From assembly GCA_009667805.1 (NCBI GenBank), contig CM019075.1:16670376-16734375 (forward strand): 64,000 bases of DNA, given 5' to 3'. This document shows, piece by piece, positions 49,395 through 61,394 of the stretch; the stretch's first letter is position 1, and every line of letters starts with the position of its first letter. The notes beneath the pieces were generated by a model that was not told the DNA's origin, ran no database searches, and saw nothing but the letters and a program-made list of their open reading frames with translations. Position numbers and translations under genes: made by a program. This DNA is from Leptobrachium leishanense (Eukaryota > Chordata > Amphibia > Anura > Megophryidae).

Positions 49395-49672
49395 TCACTC
49401 TGTAGTCCTGATATCCTTAAGTGATACCCACATTCCCCCGTAAGCCACTTTGTTGCCATCAATATCTTCAGCGGACCCACATCCTTCATTAGGAGGCCCT
49501 GGGTTCAATCCCCAGCATCTATGTTTATATTTTTCTGTATTGTAAACTCCTGCGAGCAGGTCCCTCTTCACCTCTTGTCTCCATCCTATGTTTATTTTTG
49601 GCTTGTTCCCTTTCGTTATGTAAACCACAGCGGAAACTGTTGACACTATGTAAATAATAATAATAATAATAA
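49395..49672 (+). repeat. tRNA-headed SINE with type A tail
   Basis: B-box-like GGTTCAATCCC at 49502-49512 is followed by the body GTAAACTCCTGCGAGCAGG, then GCGGAAACTGTTGACACTATGTAAAT and (AAT)n. It has the same body and tail as the 5S-headed SINE at 8985-9234 but a different head. Confidence 0.68.
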
Positions 49673-49986
49673 CAGGGCTCAAAATTTCAAGTCCCAAACT
49701 ACTAACCAGGCCATAAGAGTTACTCGCCACCAGTTGCTCCATCTAACCACTACCGAGCCCTTAACTCTGCCCCTAAACACACACCCTTAAATTATCTTAT
49801 GAAATTACACTGTTAAAGGTTTTATTTAGTATAAAGTTACAAAAATAACATTAATACCCAGACATCAGACCCCAGATACATCAGCACAAAATAATTTATT
49901 GTGCTGCCTGTGTCTGCATTTTCACTCGCCCTCACTTAATTTCCACTCGCCAAATGCGAGTAGGTGAGTGGAAATTTTGAGCCCTG
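49673..49986. mobile_element. hAT-type MITE (CAGGGCTCAAAATTTC)
   Basis: Ends CAGGGCTCAAAATTTCAAG and GAAATTTTGAGCCCTG, 314 bp. It inserted at the (AAT)n tail of the SINE, which hides any duplication. Confidence 0.75.
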
Positions 49987-50654
49987 ATAATATACACCTC
50001 TCCTCACTTTCTCCTATAAACCTTACTCGCCTCTTATTTTACTGTACTTCTTCCATAACCTTTACCCATTGCCCTAAACTACACTATCCCCTTAACTCAC
50101 TCTGCTTCACCATATACTGTATTAACCCCGCTATAGCATGTTTACTCCTTATTACTATGCTTACTCCATAAATCTTATTCACCCACCCCTAGATACCACC
50201 ACAAGCCCTTAACCTTACTGTTTCCCCATACATTTACTATAGCACCCAAACCCCTTGTATTACTACACATACTTTACTCACCATCCTACAGCACACTAAA
50301 CCCATAATGTTGTATTTCCTCACACCCTATAGCACGCTAACCCCCTTTATATTACTAGGCTTCCTCACAATGTTACCAACCCCCTATATACACCACGCTA
50401 ACCGCCTTGCCTCTTCCTCTATATACCATAATAATCCGTCATCTTTCTTTCCTCAAAACCTTTACCCATTCCCCAATACCCCACTAACTTCACTTTACTC
50501 ACCCCTATCCTGCACTAACCACTTATCTTACTTTCCCTCACCATAAGCTTAATTCACCCCATATACCAGACTAAACCTGTATCCTGCTCAACAACACGCC
50601 TAATGTACTGTGACCTTATGCAACCCCCAAAAAAAACATATTTAACCCCAGTAC
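49987..50654. repeat. Degenerate pyrimidine-rich minisatellite
   Basis: Repeated CCCTATAGCACxCTAACCCC and TTACTxxxCTTxCTCAC phrases at roughly 40-45 bp spacing, strongly C/T/A-rich on plus. Confidence 0.55.
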
Positions 50655-50662
50655 CCCTACAG

Positions 50663-50858
50663 CAGTGTTTCCCAAACCTGTCCTCAGGACCCTCAACCAG
50701 GCCAGGTTTTAAGGATCACCTTAGGGAAAATGCAGACTGAGTCCTGCAATCACTGAGCAGCAAATCATATCAGCAAATCATATCAAATGTGCTGTGCTTC
50801 ACATATCCTGCAAACCTGGTGAGGTGGAGGGTCCTGAGGACAGGTTTGGGTAACACTG
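50663..50858. mobile_element. hAT MITE, duplication CCCTACAG
   Basis: Ends CAGTGTTTCCCAAACCTGTC and GACAGGTTTGGGTAACACTG. Exact 8-bp duplication CCCTACAG at 50655-50662 and 50859-50866. 196 bp. Confidence 0.9.
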
Positions 50859-50866
50859 CCCTACAG

Positions 50867-53800
50867 CCTGCCCTTATCTTTGATTACTTCCCCCAAAAAG
50901 CCTTTATCTTGATCCACTTCTCCAAGCCTGCAGTCCCTTGTGCCTTTCAATGACCCCCAAATTCACGACTCTGGACTGGGCTTTCCCCATATTTTTTAAT
51001 GTCCCTGCACCCTCCACTATCTTAATGTCCATCTCGGTTACCACCAAAATAGTGTTTCTGCAGCTTTCAGTTACACCCATCGCCAGAGCCCAGGCACCCA
51101 TTAACATTTTTGTTTAAGCCAAATTGCACGCAGTCAAAAAAACAAAAACATGTTTAAACAAAATTTATTTTATTATCATTTATGTGCAATAAATTCTGCA
51201 CTGCCAGGTAACACCATGTGATGGGCGTCATCATAAAACACTGATAGACGGAAAACAAAGTACATTGTCAGAGATCCAACCTAATGGGTCTGTGCAAGGT
51301 CTAATACACCATCTAGAACACCGAGACAGATGATCTGTCACAGTGGAAGAGTTAATGAGTCAAAACTCGTTTTGGAGCTGCGCTATTGTGGCATCCTACC
51401 ATGGCTATGCCAGGCCCTCGGGTGCCCCAGCCTTGTGACCTGCATACTTCCATGGTCTTCTACTGTTCCTTGGACTCACTGGAGTGCGCCAGGAAAGACA
51501 CATTACTTGTCCGGCGCCTGGATCTTCATGTCCCGGGCATCGGGCGATATAATTTCCACACCCCTGCACGTATCTGGCATTTGCCAATCCCCCCCTTTTT
51601 ATTATTTTTGGGTCCCTGCGTACTTTTTGGTGTCTGTGTGTCCCCTTTTTTTTCCCTTTGGGTCTTGTTTCAGACGACTCCTTTGTCGGACCTGCCTTTT
51701 AATTATTTTATGGTGTTCTTGGCAGTGTTTCATGCTGACCAGTGACTTGTTATTCGGATGTGGTTTTGTTGAATACTGTGCATTATTGTCACTTGTTGTA
51801 CAGCTGACATATTTTCAAAACAAAAATTGTCAATATAAAAAAAGGGCCACAGCCAGATAGGCAGAGAGGTCAATAACCAGGCATATGCATAGAAATGAGT
51901 GGATGGAGGACAGGATGAACAATGACAGTCAGACAAGTATACAAGTGCATAGACGAGGAGGATAAAAATAGATTAACAAATGTATAGACAAACTGATGAC
52001 ATACAGCCAGGCCGGTTGGCGTATAAAGACACAGACAGACACCTAGACATATAACAGACACACACACACAAGGACAGACATAAAACACACACAGGTAGAC
52101 TATAGCAAGGCAGGATCTATAAACCAGAACAGGAACAAGCTTCGAGAAACGCAGCCAGCAGCACATGGGGGAGTAAAGGAAGTGGGTGTGCAGATCACCA
52201 TACTGGCTTTGTTTCCTTGACAACCAAACAAGGGGCTTCACTGTGAACTGGCAATAATGGCTGCTGGATCTCGGAGAACGGAGTCAGTGTGAAGGGATTA
52301 CAGACGTACAAAAGTGAAAGAGAAGCAAAACAAAAGTTGTTCTGTGGCCCATCACATCCCCGATTAAACCAGTTACAGACCATTTTTCAGGGTGAGGGGG
52401 TATAATAAAATAAATTACACAAGTGTATGAGTTGGAAAAAAAGTTAATCAGAATCGCAAATTCATTTTGCAAAATGTAGTAAAAAGTAATGATGGAGGAG
52501 AATGTTCCACACGAACCCTAAAGGTAAAGTCAAACCACAATAACCAGAATCTGTCCTTATTGACCTGAATGAGCCCAGACCGGAGATACACGGATCAGAA
52601 TCTGTTCTGGGACGAAATCCAGGAAAAATAAAATAGCCTCCAGTAAACAATTAGCTGGCAGAGGTCTTGTTTTATAATGATATTACTATTATAATTCAGA
52701 AACTGAGCAAGGAGTTCATAGGACCCGCTAAATGGCTAGGAACAGCCAACCACCTCCGCCCTCATCTCATGCGAATTATGGAGGAGGCTGAAACTAAGAC
52801 AAGGGTGGTCCTTTGTGCCACCTGTCTGAAATTGGTGAAGGTTAGACTTTGAACAAATGAAGCAAAGATCCTCGTGCCCACGAAAGCCACAGTTGTGGGC
52901 AAAGAAACCTACTCCTTCAGTAAGGACTGAAAACAAACATGGTGGTCTTCAGAGCCACCACCACTCTTGGATATCAACGTGCACAGGTTAGAAAATGGTA
53001 GAACAAATGTAGAAAGAGACCCTGTGCCCATGCAAAAGAAACTGGCAGGATGAAGGTCCCTCTGCCTATTCTCTAATACCTAAGACGCCTCTCTGAAATG
53101 ACCCTCAAATGGTCCACAAATGTCATTGTGACTACAAAGATTTAAAATATGGATGGCTATTTAAGTACCACGCAACCCCTGAATAACCAGAGGTATCCTG
53201 CGTAATGATCCACCAAACTTCCACACCTCTGCATCTTGCTCATAACATTAACATCAGGCAGAGTATGGATGGACAGGAACTCAGACCACTGATTAACTGA
53301 AGCTTTTGGAAACAATCATGCTAGATGATAAACCTGTGCTCGACAATGCTGTTACGAAAGAGGCACACATGTAGACACAAAATAGTCACACAACAAAAGA
53401 CCAAGTAAACTTAATGCCAAGACATAATTAGCAGGAGGGCCTCAACATTCTGAACCATCAACATCACCAACCAACCAATGGGTAACGGAAGGATATCCTC
53501 AAACACTTTAATGTATTATGTCTTGGCAAGGGCGGTACATCTAGCATGATGCCCATGTCCACCACATGTCCTCTGCTCTGATTGTGAAGCTCCATCTAGT
53601 ATAGTTGTGACATTACAGGTCATCTCAGAGGTTAAATGGGTGGGGTGAATTATAACTTCCAGTAAGACCATGTTTTTGTTCAGTTTTTTTCTTTTCTTTT
53701 TACCATTAATATGTAAATTCTATCTTGGTAAACTAAATTGTGATGAATGCCCATCCAGGGGCTGCATGTTGATGGCTCTTGACTTGGGTTCGGACTGGTG

Positions 53801-55573
53801 TCCATTCCATGGCATTCTATGCTCATTTTATGTAAGGCAATTTATATTGTATGGGTCTTGTGTTTGCAACTTTCTTTGGAGGCTTTTCTAACCAGGCAGA
53901 CAAGATATCTAGCGGACAGTCCTGCCATCACTGAACCTTTTTTGCTACAACAAAATAAAATCATGCCCCCTCTACCAGATGCTCTTGCACAGGACAATGG
54001 GGTGACTGGAAACCTTTAAGTCATGAAGTCTCTGCTCTGTGAAGGAGCTTGAGCTGTAGTTGCACCCAAGTGCAGCCTTATGGATCTCGCAGTAGAGTGT
54101 ACAGCTCCATACACAAATCTGTGACTGTAGTCACAGTGCAACAATTATCAGCGAAGACACATTTCCAGTGAGTGTATGATGACTGCAAATGGCTAAAAGC
54201 CCCAAAAATCATGAAACAAGATCAAAGTGGTCATAGAAAGTTAATGAAGTGGAAGCACTTGGCAGCGACACTACCAGGTCTAAGCAGAACTCAGAGTTCT
54301 GGTATGAACAACGTTCAGAGTGGTCCATTAACTGAAAACAATCTCTGTGCTGCTACTATCTGATCGGATATAGTTCTTTTCATTACAACTGAATGCATCC
54401 AGGGAGGCCAGGAGTAATCTCGGGACTTACTGAACCACTGGTCAGGGCCCCCTTCCCTCGGCTCAGAAAAATAATAGTTTTGCCTCTTTGTTAGCTCTCT
54501 CCCTGTAAAATAAAGTGAACTAATCCCTTTCCTGGACCACTAGGGATTAAGTGTTCCTTGGCCAACAAGCATTTGGTCTACACCTCTACCTGTTGCAGAT
54601 CTACTAATATCTCCCTCATTGATGTCAGAGTGCTCTTACTGGTCCAGGATACCATGGCCCAATGTGAAATTTGACTGTATCTTGGTAGGCCAGTCCTGGG
54701 TGGTGACCCTATCACTTGTTGCACTTCGAGAAGATGCATATAATTTGGCAAGGGCCAGCCCTCTTTGGAGCCACTGGATCCCTGAAAATATCATAGCCCG
54801 TTATTCCCTTGATGGCGGCCCTGAATGCATCCGCCAAACTACACCTCCCGTTAAATCCCTGCTAGTCTGGAATCTGTGGGATAAGAGCAAGATTACCATA
54901 GAAAGTCAAGGCAACATTCCAGTTGGCTGGGAGATTCCCAGGTCTGGGCAGAACTCCCTGCAGAAGCCAATGTTATATAGCAAAGCCATAACTTGATTTA
55001 TTTTTATTCAATCTTACACATAGAGAATAATACCCCCCCCCACACCACCACCACCACCACCCAATAAGGTTTATAAATGGTAGACTACAAACCAAACTCT
55101 ACCCGGAGGTTTCGCGATAACTCATGTGAACTGACAGAAAACACACTCTGGACCCGATTGCGAATACTTTCCCAATCCATCCTTCTCCTGCCAGCGCGAT
55201 TTAAATCCGGGCTTCTATCCAAGAAAAATATGCTAGGGAACTTCAAAATAATACAAGAGACACCTGGAAACACCATGTGCCAAGTGTAGCCTCCAAAAGC
55301 AGGATCAGGGAACTTCTCTGCTACAAAATAATTACTGTAAAAATATGTATTACAGATCTTTATGGCCATATAAAAAACATCCATGTGATATCCATCTGAC
55401 ATGTGTAATACAGTACGAGGCTGCGGAATAAAATTTGTACTGTGTGAACCACATGATGGGTTATTCATTATATATTGTCCACTAACCTAACACTGGTTGT
55501 AACAATCAATGAAAGGATGCCGCCATCACTGGGATCAGCTCTGCATGACCCGAAGAATAATCAAATAACAAAA
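50867..55573. other. No gene recognised
   Basis: Long unassigned stretch with a (CCA)n run at about 55032-55063. ORFs up to 176 codons (51330-51860) show no family resemblance. Confidence 0.4.
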
Positions 55574-56250
55574 GATGCACGCCGACCTATAAAAATCTAA
55601 ATTTTATTTCAATCACTTAAAATATGAAATGAGGCCATAAAAATTGCACAAAAACACAATCCTATGCATACATCAGTATACAGCATATATATTGAGTGGA
55701 TATAAACACGTTATAACAGTATCAAGTCTCAAGAAAACGATCTGCCAGATCTCAGTATCCACCTGTATCAGATCCAAATTAAAAAGATAATTACACTGGT
55801 ACAACCGCAAAAATTAGAACAATAACATTACTTCAAAAAGGCATAATACCATAATCTGGCCGAATAACCAACATACCACATAGAATAAAAGACCACATTT
55901 GTAGCGTCAAAAGGAAGCGGACCCCAAGCAAGGAGAAAAGAGCTGAGACTAGGTACCCCAACGTTTCGGCCTTTGGGCCTTCCTCATGTGGTAGACTTTT
56001 TATTCAATGTGGTATGTTTGTTATTAGGCCAGATTATGGTATTACGCCTGTTTGAAGTAATGTTATTGTTCTAATTTTTTGCGGTTGTACAGAACCAGTA
56101 TAATTATCTTTTTGAAGTTGGATCGGATACAGGTGGATACGGAGATCTGGCGGATCCTTCTTGATACGGTTATAACGTGTTTATATCCACTCAATATATA
56201 TGCTGTATACTGATGTATGCATATGCTTGTGCTTTTGTGTAATATTTTTT
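55574..56250. mobile_element. Inverted-arm repeat, possibly Penelope-like
   Basis: The left arm (about 55574-55905) and the right arm (55991-56250) are inverted copies (for example CCAGATCTCAGTATCCACCT against GGTGGATACGGAGATCTGG). Between them the minus strand reads GAGGAAGGCCCAAAGGCCGA then AACGTT, like the hammerhead-bearing terminal repeats of Penelope-like elements. The assignment is provisional. Confidence 0.5.
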
Positions 56251-56253
56251 TAC

Positions 56254-57110
56254 TGTAGCATGGTGTTTAATTCGGCTCTGAGAACTGAAACCATATTGCC
56301 TCTAGAGGGAGCCAGAGCGTAATGTACTATAATGGACTACATCCCCCAGAAACCCTTGGTAGGGAGGAAGGAAGCAGGCGGACTGGTCCAGGAAGTCTGG
56401 AGCATCGTGGGCAGAATGAGGAGAGCGGTGCATGGAGAGGGTCGCAAGAGGGACATTGTCCGGGATCCAGGCCAGATTGGAGTGCGGAGATTCGGCGGCA
56501 TCCATTGCTGGAGTGATCGGGGAGAGTGTTCATCGACCTGCAGTGTATCCCACTGAGCTGTTCCGGTGGCAAGTGTGTTAGAGAAGGACCTCGTGTAAGG
56601 AGGCCGCAGATGGAGCGGAGTGCTGGCAGCATTCAACTTCTGGCTGAGATCTGGCCCGGGAGCGTGGGTTTCGGCAGCATCGGGTTCCAGGAGGCAGAGA
56701 AGAAATTTCTTCCAGAGTTGATCGGTCCGGGACAAGCTGTTTCGCCGGTTGGATGAGAGGCCTCTGGCCTATGACTTTGACTAGTCGAAGATATTCGTCT
56801 ATCCACTGGCCAGTGGACTTAGTACCCGGGTACCCTAGGACATAACTAACGAGCATTATTGAGTGGGACTTGGAACCAAAGAACTGAGAACCTCGCTAAC
56901 CGTTTATTCCCTATATCTCCACGTTACGTATTACCGTCATTCATCCCTAGTCTGATCGAATTCATGCTTAAAGTACATGAATACTTTTTGCCGTTTATTG
57001 CTTCAGTAAAGTATAACTGAGAAGAATCCAAAAAGGTGTGCTGTGAATCATTTGTGCGGTGAGACCAATCCTGGGGTTATTCAGTGACTCCTTCGGGGGT
57101 GAGCGCTACA
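56254..57110 (+). mobile_element. Probable solo LTR (TGTAGCA...GCGCTACA)
   Basis: The 857-bp segment begins TGTAGCA and ends GAGCGCTACA, is GC-richer than its surroundings and has an LTR-like 3' part (TTGCTTCAGTAAAGTATAAC, then GTGAATCATTTGTGCGG). No target duplication: the left flank TTTAC differs from the right flank GAAGT. Both flanks are parts of the same repeat arm. Confidence 0.5.
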
Positions 57111-57375
57111 GAAGTAATGGTTTTTTTTTCTAATTTTTGGCGTTTGTACCAGTGTAATTATCTTTTGAAGTTGGATCAGATACAGGTGGATACTGAGATC
57201 TGGCAGATCCTTTTCTTGATACTGGATTCTGTTACATCGTGTTTACATCCACTCATAATATATATGCTGTATACGGATACATGCATATGCTTGTGTTTTT
57301 TTGTAATATTTATGGATTATTTTATTAAGTGATTGAAATAAACTTGATTTTATAGGTTGGTGTGCATCTCCTTTC
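57111..57375. repeat. Third arm of the 55.6-56.2 kb repeat
   Basis: GAAGTAATGG onward repeats 56054-56250 in direct orientation (GATACAGGTGGATACTGAGA, ATATATATGCTGTATACGGA). It then continues to the true end of the arm (AGTGATTGAAATAAACTTGA, TAGGTTGGTGTGCATC), the inverse of the left arm near 55574-55620. Confidence 0.75.
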
Positions 57376-59047
57376 GTTACGTAGTGGAAATTATATATAT
57401 ATATTCATCTGCACAGCCATGCAATATTTATCCATTAAAGGGATACTACAGCATGAAATAACAGGAGGGTGGACGGAGGGTTTGAACATTTGCCCCTCCA
57501 TGCATGCCACCTGTCCTTTTTTGACACTTTAAACTTACGTGGAATCCAGCACTGGGCCCCCTCTGAGATAGTCTAGATGTGACATGCTGCTGCTTCCTAC
57601 AAGCTGCAGCATGCCACATGATGACATGAGGAAGAAGGCTGGACGCTTGAGCGAGTATCCATTGACTCTCAAATACCAATGTGCACCGAGAGCCATTGGT
57701 GGGATCTAGTTCTGAGGCCCTCGAACTGGAGGCACAGAGCCAAGCCACTGCGATTGGAAGGCTGAATCAGCCCTCAAACACCTCCCACCATGGGAGAAGA
57801 GTGGGACAAGGCAGCGCAGGGCATGGTGACTCCTCAAATAAGATTGAGTGGTCGCAATGTGTAAAGGGTCCCGTTAAGCCAGCTTGACAAATCAAAAAAA
57901 AGGAGCCCGTATGAGCCACATTTTTAGGAACTAAAGTTAGGCTTTGATTTGCATAGGTAAAATCCACACATCCCATCCAGATGATTCTAGAAGCCAGTGA
58001 CTCCCTGACACCTGGATTTGTCTAAGCTTGCGGTAGTAGCAGTGGTCCACCAATCACTACTTTGTTAAAGGTATAAAGAGGGAGAAGAAACGGGTCCTGG
58101 AGCGAACTAGAGTGTGTTCTATAACCTTATAAAGAGGCTCTACTCAAAGTATAAATACAGCTTTCCGGGTCCAAAGACTAAGTCTCTTTCCTGCCACACC
58201 TCCTGCAGATGGGACAACGATCCAGTGCATATCCTGCCTGCATCGATAAGTTGAAGATCACCACCCAGGGCCAGAGTCCGCTCCGGGCGCCAGCTTCTCA
58301 TAAAACCATTACAGCGACATTATCGCTTGCCGTTCCTCTGTTTTATATTGCACCGAATGTTAATACGTTCATTGTGGGATGGGTTAATTATCTGCCAGCC
58401 AAACCTATTCAACAGATACCTTTGACCCCTTCCAATGCTTGGACTTGGAGAAGCCCCAGTTCTCCACCAGGAAGCCCCCAGAAATTCCAAATGTCACTTT
58501 TAAATCACATTGGGGATTTATCAAAAAAAAGTTTTAATTGTTTCAACTTTAAAGTGACTTTAATACTATTCAAAATTCTTAATATATATTTTTATTTATA
58601 GTCTAACATCTTGAGTTGTGCTTTTATTTTTTTTTTTTTACAACCGCTATCATTCTACCCCTCCATCAACCTTGCTGTTGAGTTGGGGTCATAAAGAAGC
58701 CCAGATGTTTTGGTAATAGGATGCCCCACGATGCTCAGTTGGCTCAAAGAGTGACCAAGCATGATGGGAAAAGTAGCTTGAAGACAGTAGTAGTGCATGT
58801 CACTGCCATGCACGCTTTATTATCAAACAATTTTAAGTAAAAATATGTCCCAGTTTTCAGTAATTCAAATTTGGTAAATTGCCCTCTCAAAAATATATTT
58901 TTTATACCTTTTGGACGATTTTGGAGGCGACCAATTTGGAATTCTCAAGCAATTTTCAAACCTTTTCAGTTTTATATTTTTATGTAATATACAAAAGCAT
59001 CACATGGTTCTGTTAAACTGAAGATATAAAGCAGAGGTATTATTTTC
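57376..59047. other. No gene; one-sided TTAA element end
   Basis: TTAAAGGGATACTACAGCAT at 57435 is a left end of the TTAA family, but no matching right end was found. 58693-58800 resembles a decayed half of a CCAGATGTTTTGG-type hAT MITE. Confidence 0.45.
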
Positions 59048-59149
59048 TTAAAGGGCCACTACCACCAGAAATAAAACACAATAAGAGCATTTGATGTTGC
59101 TGATATCTTACATGTGCTTTGTTTTTCTTGTATGTTTAGTTAACATATT

Positions 59150-59605
59150 TTCCTCTGTGTCAATGGGTGCATCCATTGTGTGATATTTTCCTCTGTCACT
59201 GGGTGCATCCATTGTGTGATATTTTCCTCTGTGTCACTGGGTGCATCCATTGTGTGATATTTTCCTCTGTGTCACTGGGTGCATCCATTGTGTGATATTT
59301 TCCTCTGTGTCACTGGGTGCATCCATTGTGTTATAGTTTCCTCTGTGTCACTGGGTGCATCCATTGTGTGATATTTTCCTGTGTCACTGGGTGCATCCAT
59401 TGTGTGATATTTTCCTCTGTCACTGGGTGCATCCATTGTGTCATTTTTCTCTATGTGTCACTGGGCGCATCCATTGTGTGATATTTTCCTCTGTGTCACT
59501 GGGTGCATCCATTGTGTGATATTTTCCCTATATGTGTCACTGGACGCATCCATTGTGTGATATTTTCCTCTGTCACTGGGCGCATCCATTGTGTGATATT
59601 TTGGG
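59150..59605. repeat. Minisatellite, about 37-bp unit, twelve copies
   Basis: The unit is GTCACTGGGTGCATCCATTG then TGTGATATTTTCCTCTGT, with slight length variants. The homologous site at 38970-39085 has three. Confidence 0.93.
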
Positions 59606-60022
59606 TTGTAAACTGCCCCCCCCCACTCTCTTTCCATCACTTGCTCCTCACTGTGTCACTTTGGCCATAGAATGGCATCTATGGGTCAGTCACCGATTCA
59701 CATCATTGTACTGTGTGGGATGTATTCAAAGGACAACATCAGGGGGTAGATGAGAAATCTTTTAAACTACCTGTTTTATTCAGCTGCCATCTCTTATCTT
59801 GAGTAGTCTAAAGAACAATACCCTCCTGCAGCCTTATCTAAACATTCCCTCCATCTCCTTAAACCATTAAATACTGTAGATTAGATAAGCCCCAGAAGAA
59901 AAGAAAAACCTTTTGTAAATGTTGCCTAATGAGGAAAAAAAAAACATGGGAGAAACAAAAAAAACTTTTATATTTCCTTTTTACATGCAATTACAACAGT
60001 AATTGCAAAAACAGCAACATAT

Positions 60023-60170
60023 GTTTTAGAATTAAACTCCTATGAGCAGGGCCCTCTACACATCTTGTTTCCATCTTATGTCCGTTTACCTGTATCTCGT
60101 TCCCTTTGGTTATTGTAAAGTGCTGCGGAAACTTTTGGCGCTATATAAATGATGACAATAATAGGGCTTA
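60023..60170 (+). repeat. SINE body and type A tail
   Basis: AACTCCTATGAGCAGGGCCC, CTCGTTCCCTTTGGTTATTG, GTAAAGTGCTGCGGAAAC and TTGGCGCTATATAAATGATG. Closely matches the body and tail of 8985-9234 but has no 5S head. Confidence 0.75.
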
Positions 60171-60193
60171 TGTGATGGGTAGTGTCCCTTTAA

Positions 60194-61189
60194 AAGTTTT
60201 TACGGATTCTGAATTTAATATTCTTTTTTTCATGGCACACACCCTCTCTGCAAGGTGTTACCTCTGAAAATGCAGATCATTTCAGGTTAAAGGAAAAAAA
60301 AAAAAGAAATACAGCATTGTCTGAACATGTAGTTACATAATGTGTACCAGAACCCAAAGTTACCGTCTCTTTCCACACAAAGAAATAATAACGATTAAAT
60401 GTGGCGGGTAGATAAGAACTGAAAATCAGGAAACTTAAAAATAAAGTCACACTCTTTATGGATAAATGGACTTAAAGGGTCGCAGTCATCTGAAAATGTA
60501 CTTTCCATAAATAACCTCAAAACAATCAGACATACAGGCTGATATTATTTTCCAAGCCGACCTACAGGAAGTTAAACAGTTATCGCACTTTCAAGATCTC
60601 TTATCGGTGCGACACGGAGACGGCCATTTTGAATATGCACTATTATTAAAATGGGTTAGTTACGAATGGGGGGAGGGCTAAACACAAAGGAGCAAATGAT
60701 TGCAACAACCAATTGAACGCTGTGACTCGACAGTAACACCCAAGATTTTACGTTACAGGAAACAGGAAGTGGTAAACTCTCTGATCTGTGTCCGACAAGC
60801 CCAACATTTGTTTGAAACCTTTTTGTTTCTTTATAGAAACTGCTGAACAATAACCAATAATTGGAGATAGGGTTGCAGGACGAAAAGGGGCCAAGGGTGC
60901 TGTTCCTTGGCCATCCAGAACAACATCTTCCAGGATACTCATGACATGGTGCTGTTGTCATGTCCCATGCCGATAGTGCCCTGCGCCCGGCAGGGTCCTG
61001 CTCGCTGGCCGGGCATCGATGGGAAGAACAGTGGTCATGCGGTCACGTGAAACGCCGGGGGCGTCTTGATGACAAGGCGCCTACCAGGTTTAAAACCCAG
61101 CATCACACTTCTGTGCTCTGACGTGGTTATCACTTCCATCAGCGCTCTGTGTATTTGGTTATGTTGTGTATCAACCTGGCATTCTGACT
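60194..61189. other. No gene; possible retroelement-derived part
   Basis: 60960-61130 is GC-rich with TTTAAAACCCAGC and could be part of an LTR, but no boundaries were found. Confidence 0.4.
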
Positions 61190-61394
61190 AACCTGCTCTG
61201 TGTACCAACCCGGCATTCCCTGACAACCCTGCTGTGTACCAACCCGGCATTCCCTGACAACCCTGCTGTGTACCAACCCGGCATTCCCTGACAACCCTGC
61301 TGTGTACCAACCTGGCATTCCCTGACAACTCTGCTGTGTACCAACCTGGCATTCCCTGACAACCCTGCTGTGTACCAACCTGGCATTCTGACAA
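61190..61394. repeat. 34-bp tandem repeat, about six copies
   Basis: The unit is CTGCTGTGTACCAACCCGGC then ATTCCCTGACAACC, with CCTGGC variants. All three minus frames stay open over it. Confidence 0.92.

Larger units (their letters stand above)
59052..60189. mobile_element. TTAA element with expanded minisatellite (copy 2)
   Basis: TTAA at 59048-59051 and 60190-60193, with inverted ends AGGGCCACTACCACC and GGGTAGTGTCCCT. The internal minisatellite at 59150-59605 has twelve units. The interior also matches 38560-39120 in reverse. A SINE lies inside at 60023-60170. Confidence 0.8.

Noticed and set aside
51330..51860. 176-codon plus-strand ORF
   Set aside because: No domain, no repeat family and no conserved-looking stretch recognised. 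It overlaps other frames of similar length.
56322..56756. Overlapping GC-rich ORFs on both strands
   Set aside because: They lie inside the probable LTR, in several frames on both strands, with no recognisable protein.
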